Shown here in pieces: positions 33,896 through 44,330 of a stretch of 64,000 bases of DNA. Each line of letters begins with the position of its first letter. Position 1 is the stretch's first letter. The notes below the pieces were generated by a model, which was given only the letters and a program-made list of their open reading frames with translations, was not told the DNA's origin and searched no databases. The stretch comes from Chamaelirium japonicum (taxonomy: Eukaryota; Streptophyta; Magnoliopsida; Liliales; Melanthiaceae), in contig CANTAL010000004.1 of the NCBI GenBank assembly GCA_947650365.1, positions 2,453,501-2,517,500 of the forward strand. Direction: 5' to 3'. The position numbers and the translations under genes are program-made.

Positions 33896-34230
33896 TGTGA
33901 CGACCAAGATCTAGTAGGCCAAGAGCCAAGAGCTCAAACTCCTAAGCCTTTGATGCCAAGATGGATGAGGTGAGGTGAGGTGAGGTGTACAAGGTCACGA
34001 GTTAGCCCCACATCGCCTGGAGAGAAGGAGATCATGAGCTACTTATATAATTTTTCCTTCCAAACATAGAGACATGTTTTAAAACCGTGCACCGCTATAG
34101 ATTTCGTAAGAACTACGTAGTTAAGCATGCTCGGACTAGAGTAGTAGTAGGATGGGTGACCTCGTGGGAAGTTCTAGTGCTGAAACGGGCAAAGCAGACA
34201 ATATCTTATGTCTTTAAGGTGGATGTTATA
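33896..34230 (+). repeat. Cassandra LTR 4 of array 2
   Basis: It begins TGTGACGACC and ends GATGTTATA (C-to-T in the final TACA). The 5S-like segment is 34089-34180. The ATGAG duplication follows. Confidence 0.87.
34089..34180 (+). ncRNA. 5S rRNA-derived segment, array 2 LTR 4
   Basis: GTAGTTAAGCATGCTCGGAC and TAGGATGGGTGACCTCGTGG preserve most of the A and C boxes. It is an LTR component. Confidence 0.77.
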
Positions 34231-34474
34231 ATGAGCAGGTATATGCACGATTTTGGAAAAGGAGACTGGCAGACGGCGAAGTAGATAATGCTGTACTTGA
34301 AGGGTACCTTCGATGTTAGATTGAAGTTCCAGCATGATGACCATGCCGGTCAACAATTAGTTGGTTACATCGATTTCGATTATGTTGATGACTTGGATTA
34401 ACGTCAATCAACTATATGGTCCTTGTTTATAAGTAGCGTACATTGTGGTGATAAAGGCTATTAAGGAGGATATT
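34231..34474 (+). pseudogene. copia element D: RNase H, first part
   Basis: It continues the copia frame after Cassandra: 'SRYMHDFGKGDWQTAK', 'LYLKGTFDVRLKFQHDD', 'QLVGYIDFDYVDDLD', and, after decay, 'IKAIKED' corresponding to the end of the EYMA..EAVKE motif. It is cut at about 34474 by an LTR and resumes near 35826. Confidence 0.78.
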
Positions 34475-35372
34475 TAGCTGTTGAGTTTTATATGGTCGAT
34501 AGCTTGTAAAACTCTGGATTACCTTATTGTGATAGTTTATTTAGAATTACATTTGGTATGTATCTTATTATGTGTTCTGGTTACAGAATAAAAAGGCTTG
34601 ATAATATAGTAGTGTACCTGAGTAGAAGTCTCAGGTGACTAGTCCTACATAATCCTAAATAGTTCATAGCTTTGATCAGGTTGGTGACTCATCAAGATAA
34701 GTTGTTGGGAATGACAGAGTATGGATATCTCTACCATGGTCATTATTGGGCATAATGTCTATTGTTGAGCATAACCAACACGGTGCACAGATCGGTAATC
34801 CAGCATTGGTACATTAGGCCATGTTTTTGTTTAAGGTAATTGGTCTTTAATCCTGAGGGATCATATCTGTTTGACTAACTGGTTGCGTGGTGACTTGGGT
34901 CCCCAACGTGTGAGGGATCTACTCGCAACCCAATTCCACGGTGTGTTAGGTTACCTGACCGACATTATATTAGCATGCCAATTCTGTAGGCCATCTACAT
35001 CCCTACTGAGAAGTGCATTCCTTTGCTTGATCTACATGACATAAACCTCGACCTGGTATGTGGTTAATAGTTTGACTATTGATCATATTCGGTTGCTTAG
35101 CCAAAGAGATCGAATGTGCGTTGTAATAGGACAACCTAGATGAATACGAGGCATATGATCACTCAAGTTTGACGGTGCTCCACACTGCTCCAGTTGAGTA
35201 ATGGCACCATATGGAGGGGCATCACATTATGTGGGAGAGAGACTTGAGGATCAAGCAAGCTCCCCCTAGAAGAGTTTGGTGGTTTTTCTAAGTGTCTGCA
35301 CAGTTTTGTAGAAGCCCTAGATAAAAATTTTGGCCCCCCTCTCCCCTCCATCTTTTCTTGTGTCAAGTGAGT

Positions 35373-35403
<31 letters not shown>

Positions 35404-35825
35404 GAATAAAGGCTTGCAACTACGAGGCACTCAGAGATCATCTTGCGTGAATTCGAGCTTTGTATGTGATCGGGTGAACTTGAAGGAATTCCTTATCGAG
35501 GCGCTTGTGTGTGGATCTAATCTACACACATGGATCTTCATCAACAAGGCATCCGAACCAAGGCCTCTAAGCAAAAGAAGAAATTCTCCACGGTTAAAAG
35601 ACCCGCACTGAGGTATGACAAAATAATCCTTAGATCTAGCACATATATAAATTTGCATACATGCTAGATATTTCATAGCACTTGATCATTGTTAGGATTC
35701 GATATTGAATCATTGTTCACATGTAGATTGGTTTAGAAAAAATTTTAATGTGGAACATGCACCATCTACGATCCTTTGATCAAACTTTTGCTTGCACTGT
35801 GACTTTGATTTGGATAATTATTCTC
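34475..35825 (+). repeat. copia-type solo LTR (family K) inside copia D RNase H
   Basis: This block separates the two halves of RNase H. It is colinear with the LTR of element E at 42100-44330: 'atatggtcgatagctt', 'gactagtcctacataa..ctaaat', 'gtgcacagatcggt', 'gttacctgaccg', 'catccctactgag', 'actcagagatc', 'atcgggtgaact' and a shared 3' end. Exact ends and the target duplication could not be fixed. A (GA)n tract lies at 35377-35403. Confidence 0.6.
35377..35403. repeat. (GA)n microsatellite
   Basis: About 13 GA units, inside the family K LTR. Confidence 0.9.
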
Positions 35826-36106
35826 AATATTATCTTCAAGGGATGATAAAGGATTTGGGGATTGTTCAGAAGCATGTTCAGGTCCATTGCGAGAGAACAA
35901 TTTACCTAGGGAAGAACCAAGTCCATCATGCTCGGACCAAGCATGTAGATGTTTGGTTCCACTTTGTTTGTGAAATTCTAAAGGAGAAGGTAATTTTCTT
36001 GCAGAAAATTGACACTGCAGATAATCCTACAAATATGTTGACGAAAATCGTTAGTGTGGTCAAGTTCAAGCATTGGTTGGACTTGATCAACGTTTTGAAA
36101 ATTTGA
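35826..36106 (+). pseudogene. copia element D: RNase H C-terminus
   Basis: It resumes with 'LQGMIKDLGIVQKHVQVHC' and reads 'IYLGKNQVHHARTKHVDV', 'FHFVCEILKEKVIFLQKI', 'TADNPTNMLTKIVSVVKFKH', then ends 'LDLINVLKI' at a natural stop. This is the standard C-terminus of copia pol. The open frame of 104 codons begins slightly upstream in LTR sequence. Confidence 0.85.
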
Positions 36107-36189
36107 CCTCCTTCAAGTGGAAGCATGGCTTTGTTGAAGAAGAGTTTGTTTGGAGCACATTGGAGCACTTCGTTGTACTTGGATGTCTC

Positions 36190-36480
36190 ACATATCTCGC
36201 CAAAGTGTAGATTTGTGGGAGAATTGGCTCGATTTGAAAGAGCACAGTAGCATAGGTTTTGCCCGAGCGCTCCTACATCGCAGCCATACCTCCTAACCCT
36301 CTATCCAATTTGGTGCCCGGGTGAACTTACTCGTAGCCGTCCCCAAGTCTGCATCCCTAGTTTGCCCGAGTGCCTACTTATTTCACCTGGACGAACTACG
36401 GTCATGTTGCACATTTTTGACAAGATTCCTCATGGATTTCTGATTTGTTTTGACTGTTGGATGGGGGATTTGGTGTGTGA
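36190..36480 (+). repeat. copia D polypurine tract and start of 3' LTR
   Basis: CCAAAGTGTAGATT stands where the purine tract AAGGTGGAGATT is expected, then TGTGGGAGAATTGG opens the LTR (about 36212). The body has 'tttgcccgagcgctcc' and 'tttgcccgagtgcc'. The right edge near 36480 is uncertain because gypsy gag sequence follows. Confidence 0.5.
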
Positions 36481-36499
36481 TTGTATTGGGAAGAGCAAA

Positions 36500-37060
36500 T
36501 CAATGCCATGAGAACTGGTAATAACCCATTTTCTAACACCTATAACAAAGGATAGAGGAACCATCTCAATTTTGCTTGAAAAATCCAAGCCCCTGTCACC
36601 TCTTATCCTTAGCCTCCAAGGCCACCATTCCAAAACTCCAATCAAAACTATCGGCCACCCCAACCACAATATCAGAATCTTAATTCACCCTCTCAAAGAA
36701 ACCCAACTTTTGAGGACAAGGTGCTGAGAGCTCTGCAAAATTTAGAAGCTAACACATAACTTTTGCACTCGCACACCCAGCCCATCTCAAAACTCGAATC
36801 TCACATGAGACAGCTAGCGAACGCCCTGAACCGTAGAGAAAAAGGGAAGCTTCCTAGCTAATCAATTCTGAACCCAAGGAGATTAATAAAAATATTTAGT
36901 ACGAACAAGCCAAGGGTGTCACAACCCTCCGAAGTGGTAGGATCATAGAGAATAAAGTCAATAAACTAAAAAAGGAATTTTCTCTAGAAACCCCTGCCAA
37001 CAAACCAATCAAAACTCAACCCACACAAGCCACACAAACCCCTAGGTCGGCCGACGAACA
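36500..37060 (+). pseudogene. Athila/Tat-like gypsy: gag C-terminal region
   Basis: Readable phrases in the expected order: 'PPRPPFQNSNQNYRPPQ', 'NPTFEDKVLRALQNLE', 'SHMRQLANALNRREKGKLPS', and 'GVTTLRSGRII.NKVNKL', the signature preceding protease in Athila/Tat-type elements. Several stops interrupt it. Confidence 0.75.
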
Positions 37061-37720
37061 ATGCCTCGAGCTCCCTTTCCACAAATTCTTAAAAGCCCAA
37101 CTTCGGCTGAAAAAAAAGGACCGACAATCGAGGACATTATGGACACCTTTCAATATGTTAAAATAAATTTATCTCTATTGGAAGCCATTATAAAAATTTC
37201 CACCTATGCTAAATTCCTCAAGGATATGTGCACACATAAGCGCAAATCCAAATCTAATGTATCCAAGAAAATTCTCCTCATTGAGCAGATAAGTTCTTTG
37301 TTCACGAAAGACACGCCCCCGAAACTAAAGGATCCAGGAACGCCAACCATCTCTTATGTCATTGCAGACTACTCCATTGACCGAGCACTTCTAGATCTTG
37401 GGGCGAGTGCCAACTTACTACCCTACTCAGTGTACGAAAAACTTGACCTAGGCCATCTACAACCCACAATAGTTATATTGTAACTTGCCGACCGTTCCGT
37501 CAAAACACCCCAGGGAATCATTGAAGATATGCTGATCAAAGTAGAAAAATTCTACTTCCTGATGGATATTCTAGTTTTAGACATGGAACCGGTTAGGAAC
37601 CCTTCTCGTCAAATCCCGGTTATCCTCGGTCGTCCTTTCTTTGCGACAGCAAACACATGTATTAACTATCACAGTGGAGTAATGGATGTGTAATTTGGGA
37701 ACATGTGAGTTAAACTAAAT
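37061..37720 (+). pseudogene. Athila/Tat-like gypsy: retropepsin region
   Basis: The ORF 37061-37483 reads 'EAIIKISTYAKFLKDMC', 'TEQIS'-like text (here IEQISSLF), 'PGTPTISYVIADYSIDRALL' and the active-site 'LLDLGASANLLPYSVYEKL', with DLGAS as normal for this clade. After a stop at 37481 the same domain continues: 'LADRSVKTPQGIIEDML' and 'PVILGRPFFATANTCI' to about 37700. Confidence 0.85.
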
Positions 37721-38279
37721 GTTTTTAACTCGGCTAATCAAGGATCTCAAGATATCGAGTGCTACCAAATTAACCTTTTTGATGATTTAGTCAAGAAAGC
37801 ACTCCCCTATATCCTAGCCAAGGATCCACTAGAGTCATATCTATCGCACTTCAACCAGTCCAACTTGAGTTTGGAGAGCGATATTAGAGAAATAATTGCG
37901 TCGTTGGACTCCACAAGCTAACTATATAGCTCCCCGTAGATAACCAATTTCAAAAAACTCCCAATACCTTCTGGAAACCTTTTCTTATCATCTATCATTT
38001 CACCTCCTACACTTGAACTTAAGCAGCTCCCTACTTCACTCAAATATGTCTTCTTGGGACCCAATGATTCCCTCCCTGTTATCATTGTTGCAAATTTTCT
38101 AAATGACCAAGAAGACCACATTGTGGAAATCTTGAAGAAACACAAAAAGGTAATTGACTAGTCAGTAGATGACCTCAAGAGAATTGACCCCTTTATTTGT
38201 ATGCATCGCATTCACCTAGAGAAAGACACCAAAACTATGCGTGCAGCATAGTGGCGATTAAATCCTAACATGAACCAGT
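37721..38279 (+). pseudogene. Athila/Tat-like gypsy: protease-RT linker
   Basis: It encodes 'LELKQLPTSLKYVFLG', 'LPVIIVANFLNDQEDHIVEI', 'ICMHRIHLEKDTKTMRAA' and 'RLNPNM', the entry of RT, where it is cut by a CACTA terminus at 38280. Confidence 0.82.
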
Positions 38280-38760
38280 CACAACAAGAAAAATATATTT
38301 TTTCGGCGGAATATATCTGTCGGGAAGAACAACTTTCCATCGCTATAGATAATTACCGACATTAATTATTTCCGTCGGTACCAAAATATTTCTGTTGGTA
38401 AAGATGGTGTCGACAATAATAATTATGACGACTGATAGTTTCCGTCGGTATTAAATATTATTCCCGAAGGAACATAGTGTAGCTGTCGTTATAAATTATT
38501 GAATTATATAATAAAGTCAATATTATTATCAACGTTAAACGATGTACCGTCTATAATAAATCTGTAAATACCGACGAAGGAATACTGATTCCGTCGGTGT
38601 TAATATTATTAATGCCGATGCTTACATACGGGTAGCATAAATCTTATTAATGCCGATGGTACATATGACCGTCAGTAATATTTTATTTGTTATAAACTAT
38701 GAAAATTCTTTATACCGACGAAACTAATAAAGTCCATCAGTAAAATAATGTTTTTTTTTT
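38280..38760 (+). mobile_element. CACTA (En/Spm) transposon terminus
   Basis: It begins CACAACAAGAAAAA, one change from CACTACAAGAAAAA. Over 480 bp it carries many direct and inverted copies of a GTCGGTA/TACCGAC motif, the subterminal transposase-binding repeats of CACTA elements. The same motif fills the end at 56347. The interior and other end are not seen. At about 38760 the text changes to a copia-like LTR, so this is a truncated piece. Confidence 0.75.
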
Positions 38761-38799
38761 AATTTGTTCTAATTTTATATTTAATTCTAGTTATTTTAT

Positions 38800-39133
38800 A
38801 TAACTACACAACCACATATAAAAGAGGTCTAGGATTTGGGGAGAGATGATTGATTGATTGCTTTCTTGGGAGAGAGGTTTGTAGAGCCATCACTTGGTGC
38901 TCATTGGAGGATTTGTGAAACCCATTGTACTCTCTTCAATGAATACGAAGATCGCTCCATGCTGCCACTAGTGAAAATAAGCCGAATGCCGAACCACTTA
39001 AGATCTCTATGTTGTCTGGTTTGTCTGTGATCTCTATTTTGTCTGTTGGATCTATGTTTTGCATCTTTGTGGATTGTGTTTGCATCATCTCTATCATTAG
39101 TGTTTGTTCGTTGCTCGCTTCCACTGCACAACA
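38800..39133 (+). repeat. copia LTR 3' part with degenerate PBS
   Basis: A TATAAAAG box (38817-38824) is followed by transcribed-looking sequence. The phrase 'gccgaaccacttaagatctc' resembles the U5 end of many plant copia LTRs. 'acattggtatccat' (about 39131) may be a decayed TGGTATCAGAG PBS. Confidence 0.45.
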
Positions 39134-39139
39134 TTGGTA

Positions 39140-40384
39140 TCCATAAAAAACATGAAGCGTTAAATCATCAAACATTTGATGATCGCTATCAAAACAACCA
39201 ACCATCTTTCCCTTTCTCAATCTCTTGCAATAGCGAAACAAATAACAACAAATAAGGCTAAAACATTCAGATGTTACGATACAATACACGAGAAAATTTT
39301 TACGAGGAAAACCCAATCGGAAAAAATCTCAACGAGTAAGCTTAGGAAGTCATCCAAATCCACTAATGTAAAAAACAGATCATACTAAGACCAGAGACAT
39401 ACCCTCGATGCGTATATATTTAAGCAACCCCCGAATCCACAATGTTGATGGTAAATCTTTTAACCACGTCTTGGTACTCAGTACTCAATCTCCCTCCTTG
39501 TCAATGATGATCTCACCTTGTTCGACTACCTTGTGAAAGCCTTCAGCTGGACCCGATGTATCGAACAATCCACGCTCAATATCCGAGAAACCTTTCCAAA
39601 TCTTGTGGTTTGCTTCGGTACTTCTCTTTAGCATTATTGCATCTTTTTCAGTATTGTGTTTGCATCAAATCCATTTTTTTAGTTGCATTTTTTCATTGGG
39701 TTATTGCATAGAACATAATAAACCAGAAACCAGAAAGATTCAACAAACCAAATCAAATACAAAGAAGAAGTAAAGAACGCAAACCAAATAAGAATGCACC
39801 GAGAATTTTAGATGGTTTGGTCTTTGGCCTAGTACACCGATAATAGCACGGAGAGATCCACTATCAAAAACAAAGAGTACAAAATTAAGGTTCTTCAAAC
39901 CCTCAACCAAACCCAATATTACGCCTTACAAAATCTCTCACGGAGAAAACCTAAGCTTCCTTTTACATATTAGGAAAAAATCTTACCAACCAAATAAGCA
40001 AGGATGCACCCAAACCGAACCAATACACCCACAGTGCATGGTTCATTGGAGGTTTTTGGAATTCCTCCTAGAAAATTTATGAAAAATATTCTTGAGCACA
40101 CAAATGACATAGAAAGGATGCACAGCAATGTATCGTGCATCAGCTAGAGTCTGGTACATTTTTTGATGCACCAATCATCCTATTTTATCCACCCGCACTC
40201 CTAGTTGCTGTAGTTTTGTGTACAAGAACTCCAGGCAATATGAGCATCTTTTGATACAACACAAAAGAATAAAAAAAAAAAGGGACTTAATGAACGGTCC
40301 AAAAGAGCATATCTCTTTAAGCCTAAGGATAAAGGATGAAAATATCCCTCAATAGTTTTCAAATTTTTATTTGAATGCCACTCC
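39140..40384. other. unassigned, probably decayed retroelement
   Basis: No frame gives a recognisable protein. AT-rich text with 'caaaccaaataagaatgcacc' and 'accaaataagcaaggatgcacc' (about 39783 and 39990) shows a weak internal repeat. Nothing else can be supported. Confidence 0.25.
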
Positions 40385-40514
40385 CCTTGAAACTAAACCT
40401 AAAACCTAATCCAAACCCTAAGCCTAAAACATAAGATCTACAGTCCATGGGGTGAACCCTAGACCTAATCCGAACCCTAAAACCAAAGATCTATTGGCCA
40501 TGGGGTGAACCCTA
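40385..40514. repeat. degenerate AACCCTAA-like tract, left
   Basis: It contains interspersed 'aaacctaaaa', 'aaaccctaag' and two copies of 'gatct..' followed by 'ccatggggtgaaccc'. A related tract lies at 41800-41890, on the other side of the LTR at 40515-41797. It is not an ordered telomeric array. Confidence 0.4.
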
Positions 40515-41797
40515 TGTTGATGATGGCTCGAGTCAAACCTGTATCCTCGAGCCGGTCGTGCGCACGACATGACTAGGTGTTTTGCGACAAATGTCAGATC
40601 GTGCACACGACCTGGAGCCCGACTTTCTCGACGCGTCCTTCATCAGAAAAATAAGACTCACATGCAGGCAGTGGTGCGCACGACTTTCGACCCAGGTCGA
40701 TCGTGTGCATGACTATGTTAGGTAGCACAGGTCAGCCCCCAAGTCATAGACGTTTTGACTTTTCTTTTGGGGATGTATGAGGGAAATTTCAGGATTAAGC
40801 TTATGTAAACCTATTCCATTGCTATATAAAGGGGTTTAGGGTTTTGGGGAACACATCCAATGGAAGATCCTTTGATTTGAAATGATCGTTGTCTTTTCAA
40901 GGGAAACTTGGCGGCTCTTGGTAAAGCTTCTCATAGAGAAGATAAACCCGGGGGAGGAGCACGCCTTGCTTCTCCCCTAGGCGATTGAAGGGCCGGTGAG
41001 CGATGTCCATGACGCCATATTGGAGCACCGCTTTGAGGGTGCTTGGTGACCGATCTCTAAAGAATTCTACTCGAAGGAAAGCCTAAAGAAGACTCTCTTT
41101 CCGGAAAAGATGCCTTCGAGTATGGTGGCCGAGCCATAAAAGGTGAGGCCATAATGGGATAAGTCTGAAAGGAGGAACACAAGGCCGTTGGAAGATTCAT
41201 GGTGCTACGATGATGTTTCATCTAACAGATCGTGACTAGTGAGTATCTAGATCATGGGTATTTTGAAACCCGTGAGGGTTATTTCTACGGAGATTGCCAT
41301 GTGTGATCTATTCAATCAAATTTGTTAGATCTGTAGGAGAGAGCGCACAAAGAGGTAAAGCTTTCTTCTCCATTTATCAGTAGCATGTTCAATTTTGATC
41401 TTCTCTATTTGGTGGTTTTTCGAAGGACCATTGGTGCATATTGGAGACAGTTCACTCTCCGTTGATGCCCATGGTCATCTTTATGGTGGAGAGATATGTG
41501 TGGATTTGTTAGAGAGCATGGAGTGTCGTCGGATTTAATCATGTTTCTCTTCACAGTGGATTCCTGGAGAAGGTAATTACCAGAGAGAGAACGCAGCCTC
41601 GTTTGGGGTGAACCTCTATAAAATCTTATGTCCCTAATGTCTATGATTTTTCTGTGTTCTTGTGCTGTGATGGATCAGTGCAATATGGGATGCACCAATG
41701 GGATCTGATGTTTTGGGAATCTACGGAACTATGCTGCATAACTATATTATCTTTACCCCTTCTTTATGCTAGGTTCTATCTAGTTCGCTGCATAACA
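40515..41797 (+). repeat. putative solo LTR, 1.28 kb
   Basis: The block starts TGTTGATGATGG and ends GCTGCATAACA, a TGTT...AACA pair. It contains a TATATAAAGG promoter motif at 40823-40832 and sits between two related AACCCTA-type tracts. Flanking 5-mers (CCCTA and AACTG) do not match, so a clean single insertion is not proven. Confidence 0.5.
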
Positions 41798-42099
41798 AAC
41801 TGTAATCCTAAAACCTAAATCCTAGATCTAACCGAAAACTTAAGATCTACAGGCAACATGATGAACCCTAGAGTCCTAGATCTAATCTAAAACTAATCTG
41901 AACCAATTCAACCCCGCTTGCCACCGCCACCTTTCGTCTCTGAAGTTTGCCGCCATTGAGGTGGTGACGGCGAGCAGCTGCGACTCGCACGACCGTTGTT
42001 ACTATTGTCACCGCTGTCAACCCCGCTCGCCACCGCTGTGCTACTGTCACCGCCAATGCTATCGCCTCCATTGCTGTCGTCACACGCTACTCAACACTA
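41798..42099. other. AACCCTA-like tract and GC-rich segment
   Basis: 41798-41890 resembles the tract left of the LTR. 41895-42085 is rich in 'caccgc' and 'gccacc' triplets and gives a chance minus-strand ORF of Ala and Val codons. No gene is recognised. Confidence 0.3.
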
Positions 42100-44330
42100 T
42101 TGGAATTGGTGAGGTTTACAGCTCGTAAAAACAAATAGTTTACTTTATATGGTTGATAGCTTAAGATTGCACATTGTACGTACCTTAGTATGTATTCTGA
42201 TTATAGAATAGAGAGTCATGGCTACACGGTAATCTATATGAGTGGGAGACTCAATTGACTAGTACCATATAACCTAAATACGTTCGCAACTCTGACTAGA
42301 GTTGGTCACCCTATCAGGATAAGCTATTGGGATGATAGAGCATGGGTGTCTCCACTATGGTCATGATCAGGTACAGTGTCTATGGTTGAATAGAACCAAA
42401 ATGGTGCACAGATTGGTGAGCAGACACCGATGCACTAAGTCTTGTTGCTACTTAGGGTAAAACGGTCCTAAACCCTAAGGAACCATGTCTGGTAGGCTAA
42501 CCATTTGTGTGGTGCGCTAAGCCAATGTGTGAGGGTCCAGTTACATGACCCAAAACCATGATGTACTGGGTTACCCGGTTGGCGTTGCATCAGCATGCCG
42601 CTCTTGAAGGTCATCCACACCCCTAACAGAAGATGCATTCCTTGGTTTGACTTAAGTCGTATTAAACCCTAACCAGGTGGCCATCAGTTGGAATGCTGAC
42701 TGAATCTGGTTACTCGTTAGGGTAATCAGAGGTACGACGTACGTGATCAACCTGAAAGGAACCAAGTCATATGAGCACTCGAGTCTGACGGTATTATCCA
42801 CTGCTCAAGTTGCATCATAGAACTAAGTGGAGGGACAAAAGGTTTACCATACTAAGTTGAGAACAGGAGTATTTAAGAGAGCATAGTAAGTCCAGGGGAA
42901 TTGGAGTGCAGTCTGTATCGTACTCTAGGTGGCTACGCAGTTTAACTCAGACTCAGAGGATCGATGATAAACTTAGTAGTGTATCGATCGAGTCCAAGTT
43001 GGAAGCCATAAACACTGGTCCCTAAAGGTTCTACCTTATCAACATTATGTACAGTCCTTGAACTATCTCCTTGATTCACAGAACACAGTTAGAGGAAGTA
43101 ATAAGTCTAATCCTAATAACCCTATGCTCTATGTGTGCATCGTACTAGTGCACGATAGATGCGTAGGTGCATGTGTATGCTAGGAGAAATTACAGAGTAG
43201 TACAGAGACACACATAGTCATCTCCTTACCTTAGTGGGCTTCGCTACATAAGTGTGATGCACTAGTTCGTGTTGCGAGTTGACTAGTTAACTTTACTAGG
43301 GGAACCCTAGGTGTTTACTAAGGGCACCTCGGTAATAGTGGAATAACTAGTCATAACCCACGTAAATACACCATGCGAGTTCTCAAGTGAGAGGGGCTAC
43401 CAACAAAAGGCATGGGGGTATTTTGGAAAACCAAAGTATCGCCATGCGCTAGGTTGGTCGCCCATAGCACATGGAGACAAACATGGGCCGCCCCCTCCTT
43501 AGCTTCTACGAGTTGCTAGCAAGCTTCAAGGGGATGGGGGCTAATATTAAGGGGTTGACTTAAGGGGGCCGGTCACATAAGTTAAATAGGGGCTGGCCTA
43601 TTCAATCACATAAGGGAGAGAGAGAAATAGGGGCTAGCCTATACCTTCCATATGCAAGTTGTAGGGAGGCTAACCCTATATGAAAGCAAGGGAAATAGGG
43701 CCAGCCACTTGATGATGCCCTAGTCGCCCCCCTTCTTCTTCTTCTCCTCTCTCGTCTCCAATGTGTGTGCACAAGGGTTCGAACGTGGTTCTTCTTTCTT
43801 GTGTGATGAGTTGAAGACGGAGAAGGCTTGTCACATGGAGGCACTCAGAGATCCATTGATGAGGTGCTGTGCATCAAACGAGATCGGGTGAACTAGAAGG
43901 CACTTCCCAAAATCTCTTGCTGTCAAAATTTTATACAGAAGATCAATGAAGTTTCTATAATTTCGAGAGCTACAAAACTCCAAATAACCTCAAACTAGAT
44001 GTAAAAGTTACGTCTCGAAGTTCTCTACCTACAGTCTAAAAATTCAGCCCAATTAGAATTCGGGATGAAAAGTTATGGTCGTTACACTAGATATATATCG
44101 AGCAGATCTGAGGCTGTCTTCATTGACACAGAAAAAATTTATCGCAGTGAAAGAATCCGCATTAAGGTATGATCTCTATTAGGTAGATCTAGTATAGAGA
44201 TATAACATGCATATATTCTAGATTATTCATTACGCTAAATTGATATTAGGGGGTTGCGTAGTTGTCATGCTAGATTCATTACATTCATACACGCATGTGT
44301 AGAGTTTTGATGAAAGTTTTGATGTGTAAC
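42100..44330 (+). repeat. copia element E 5' LTR (family K)
   Basis: Long LTR-like block colinear with 34475-35825 and with part of 31105-31650. Order: 'tatatggttgatagctt', 'gactagtaccatataacc', 'gtgcacagattggtg', 'gggttacccggttggcg', 'catccacacccctaac', 'cactcagagatcc', 'gatcgggtgaacta', 'gcattaaggtatgat'. The same outline is visible in the copia B LTR, so the families are related. Edges are approximate. Confidence 0.55.

Larger units (their letters stand above)
32732..34230 (+). mobile_element. Cassandra TRIM multimer (four LTRs), array 2
   Basis: The four LTRs are 32732-33066, 33148-33483, 33490-33813 and 33896-34230. Flanking 5-mers are GTGAG (32727-32731) and ATGAG (34231-34235), a target duplication with one mismatch. 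Removing the block restores the copia reading AVSRYMHD, so the insertion split copia element D cleanly. Internal domains lie between LTRs 1-2 and 3-4; between LTRs 2 and 3 only about six bases remain, so that internal domain is deleted. Confidence 0.92.

Noticed and set aside
40385..41890. Interstitial telomere repeats
   Set aside because: The AACCCTA-like words are irregular and mixed with other sequence, and no run of perfect seven-base units exists.
41868..42083. Ala/Val-rich minus-strand ORF
   Set aside because: It comes from a GC-rich triplet-like tract, and neither a domain nor a supporting structure was found.
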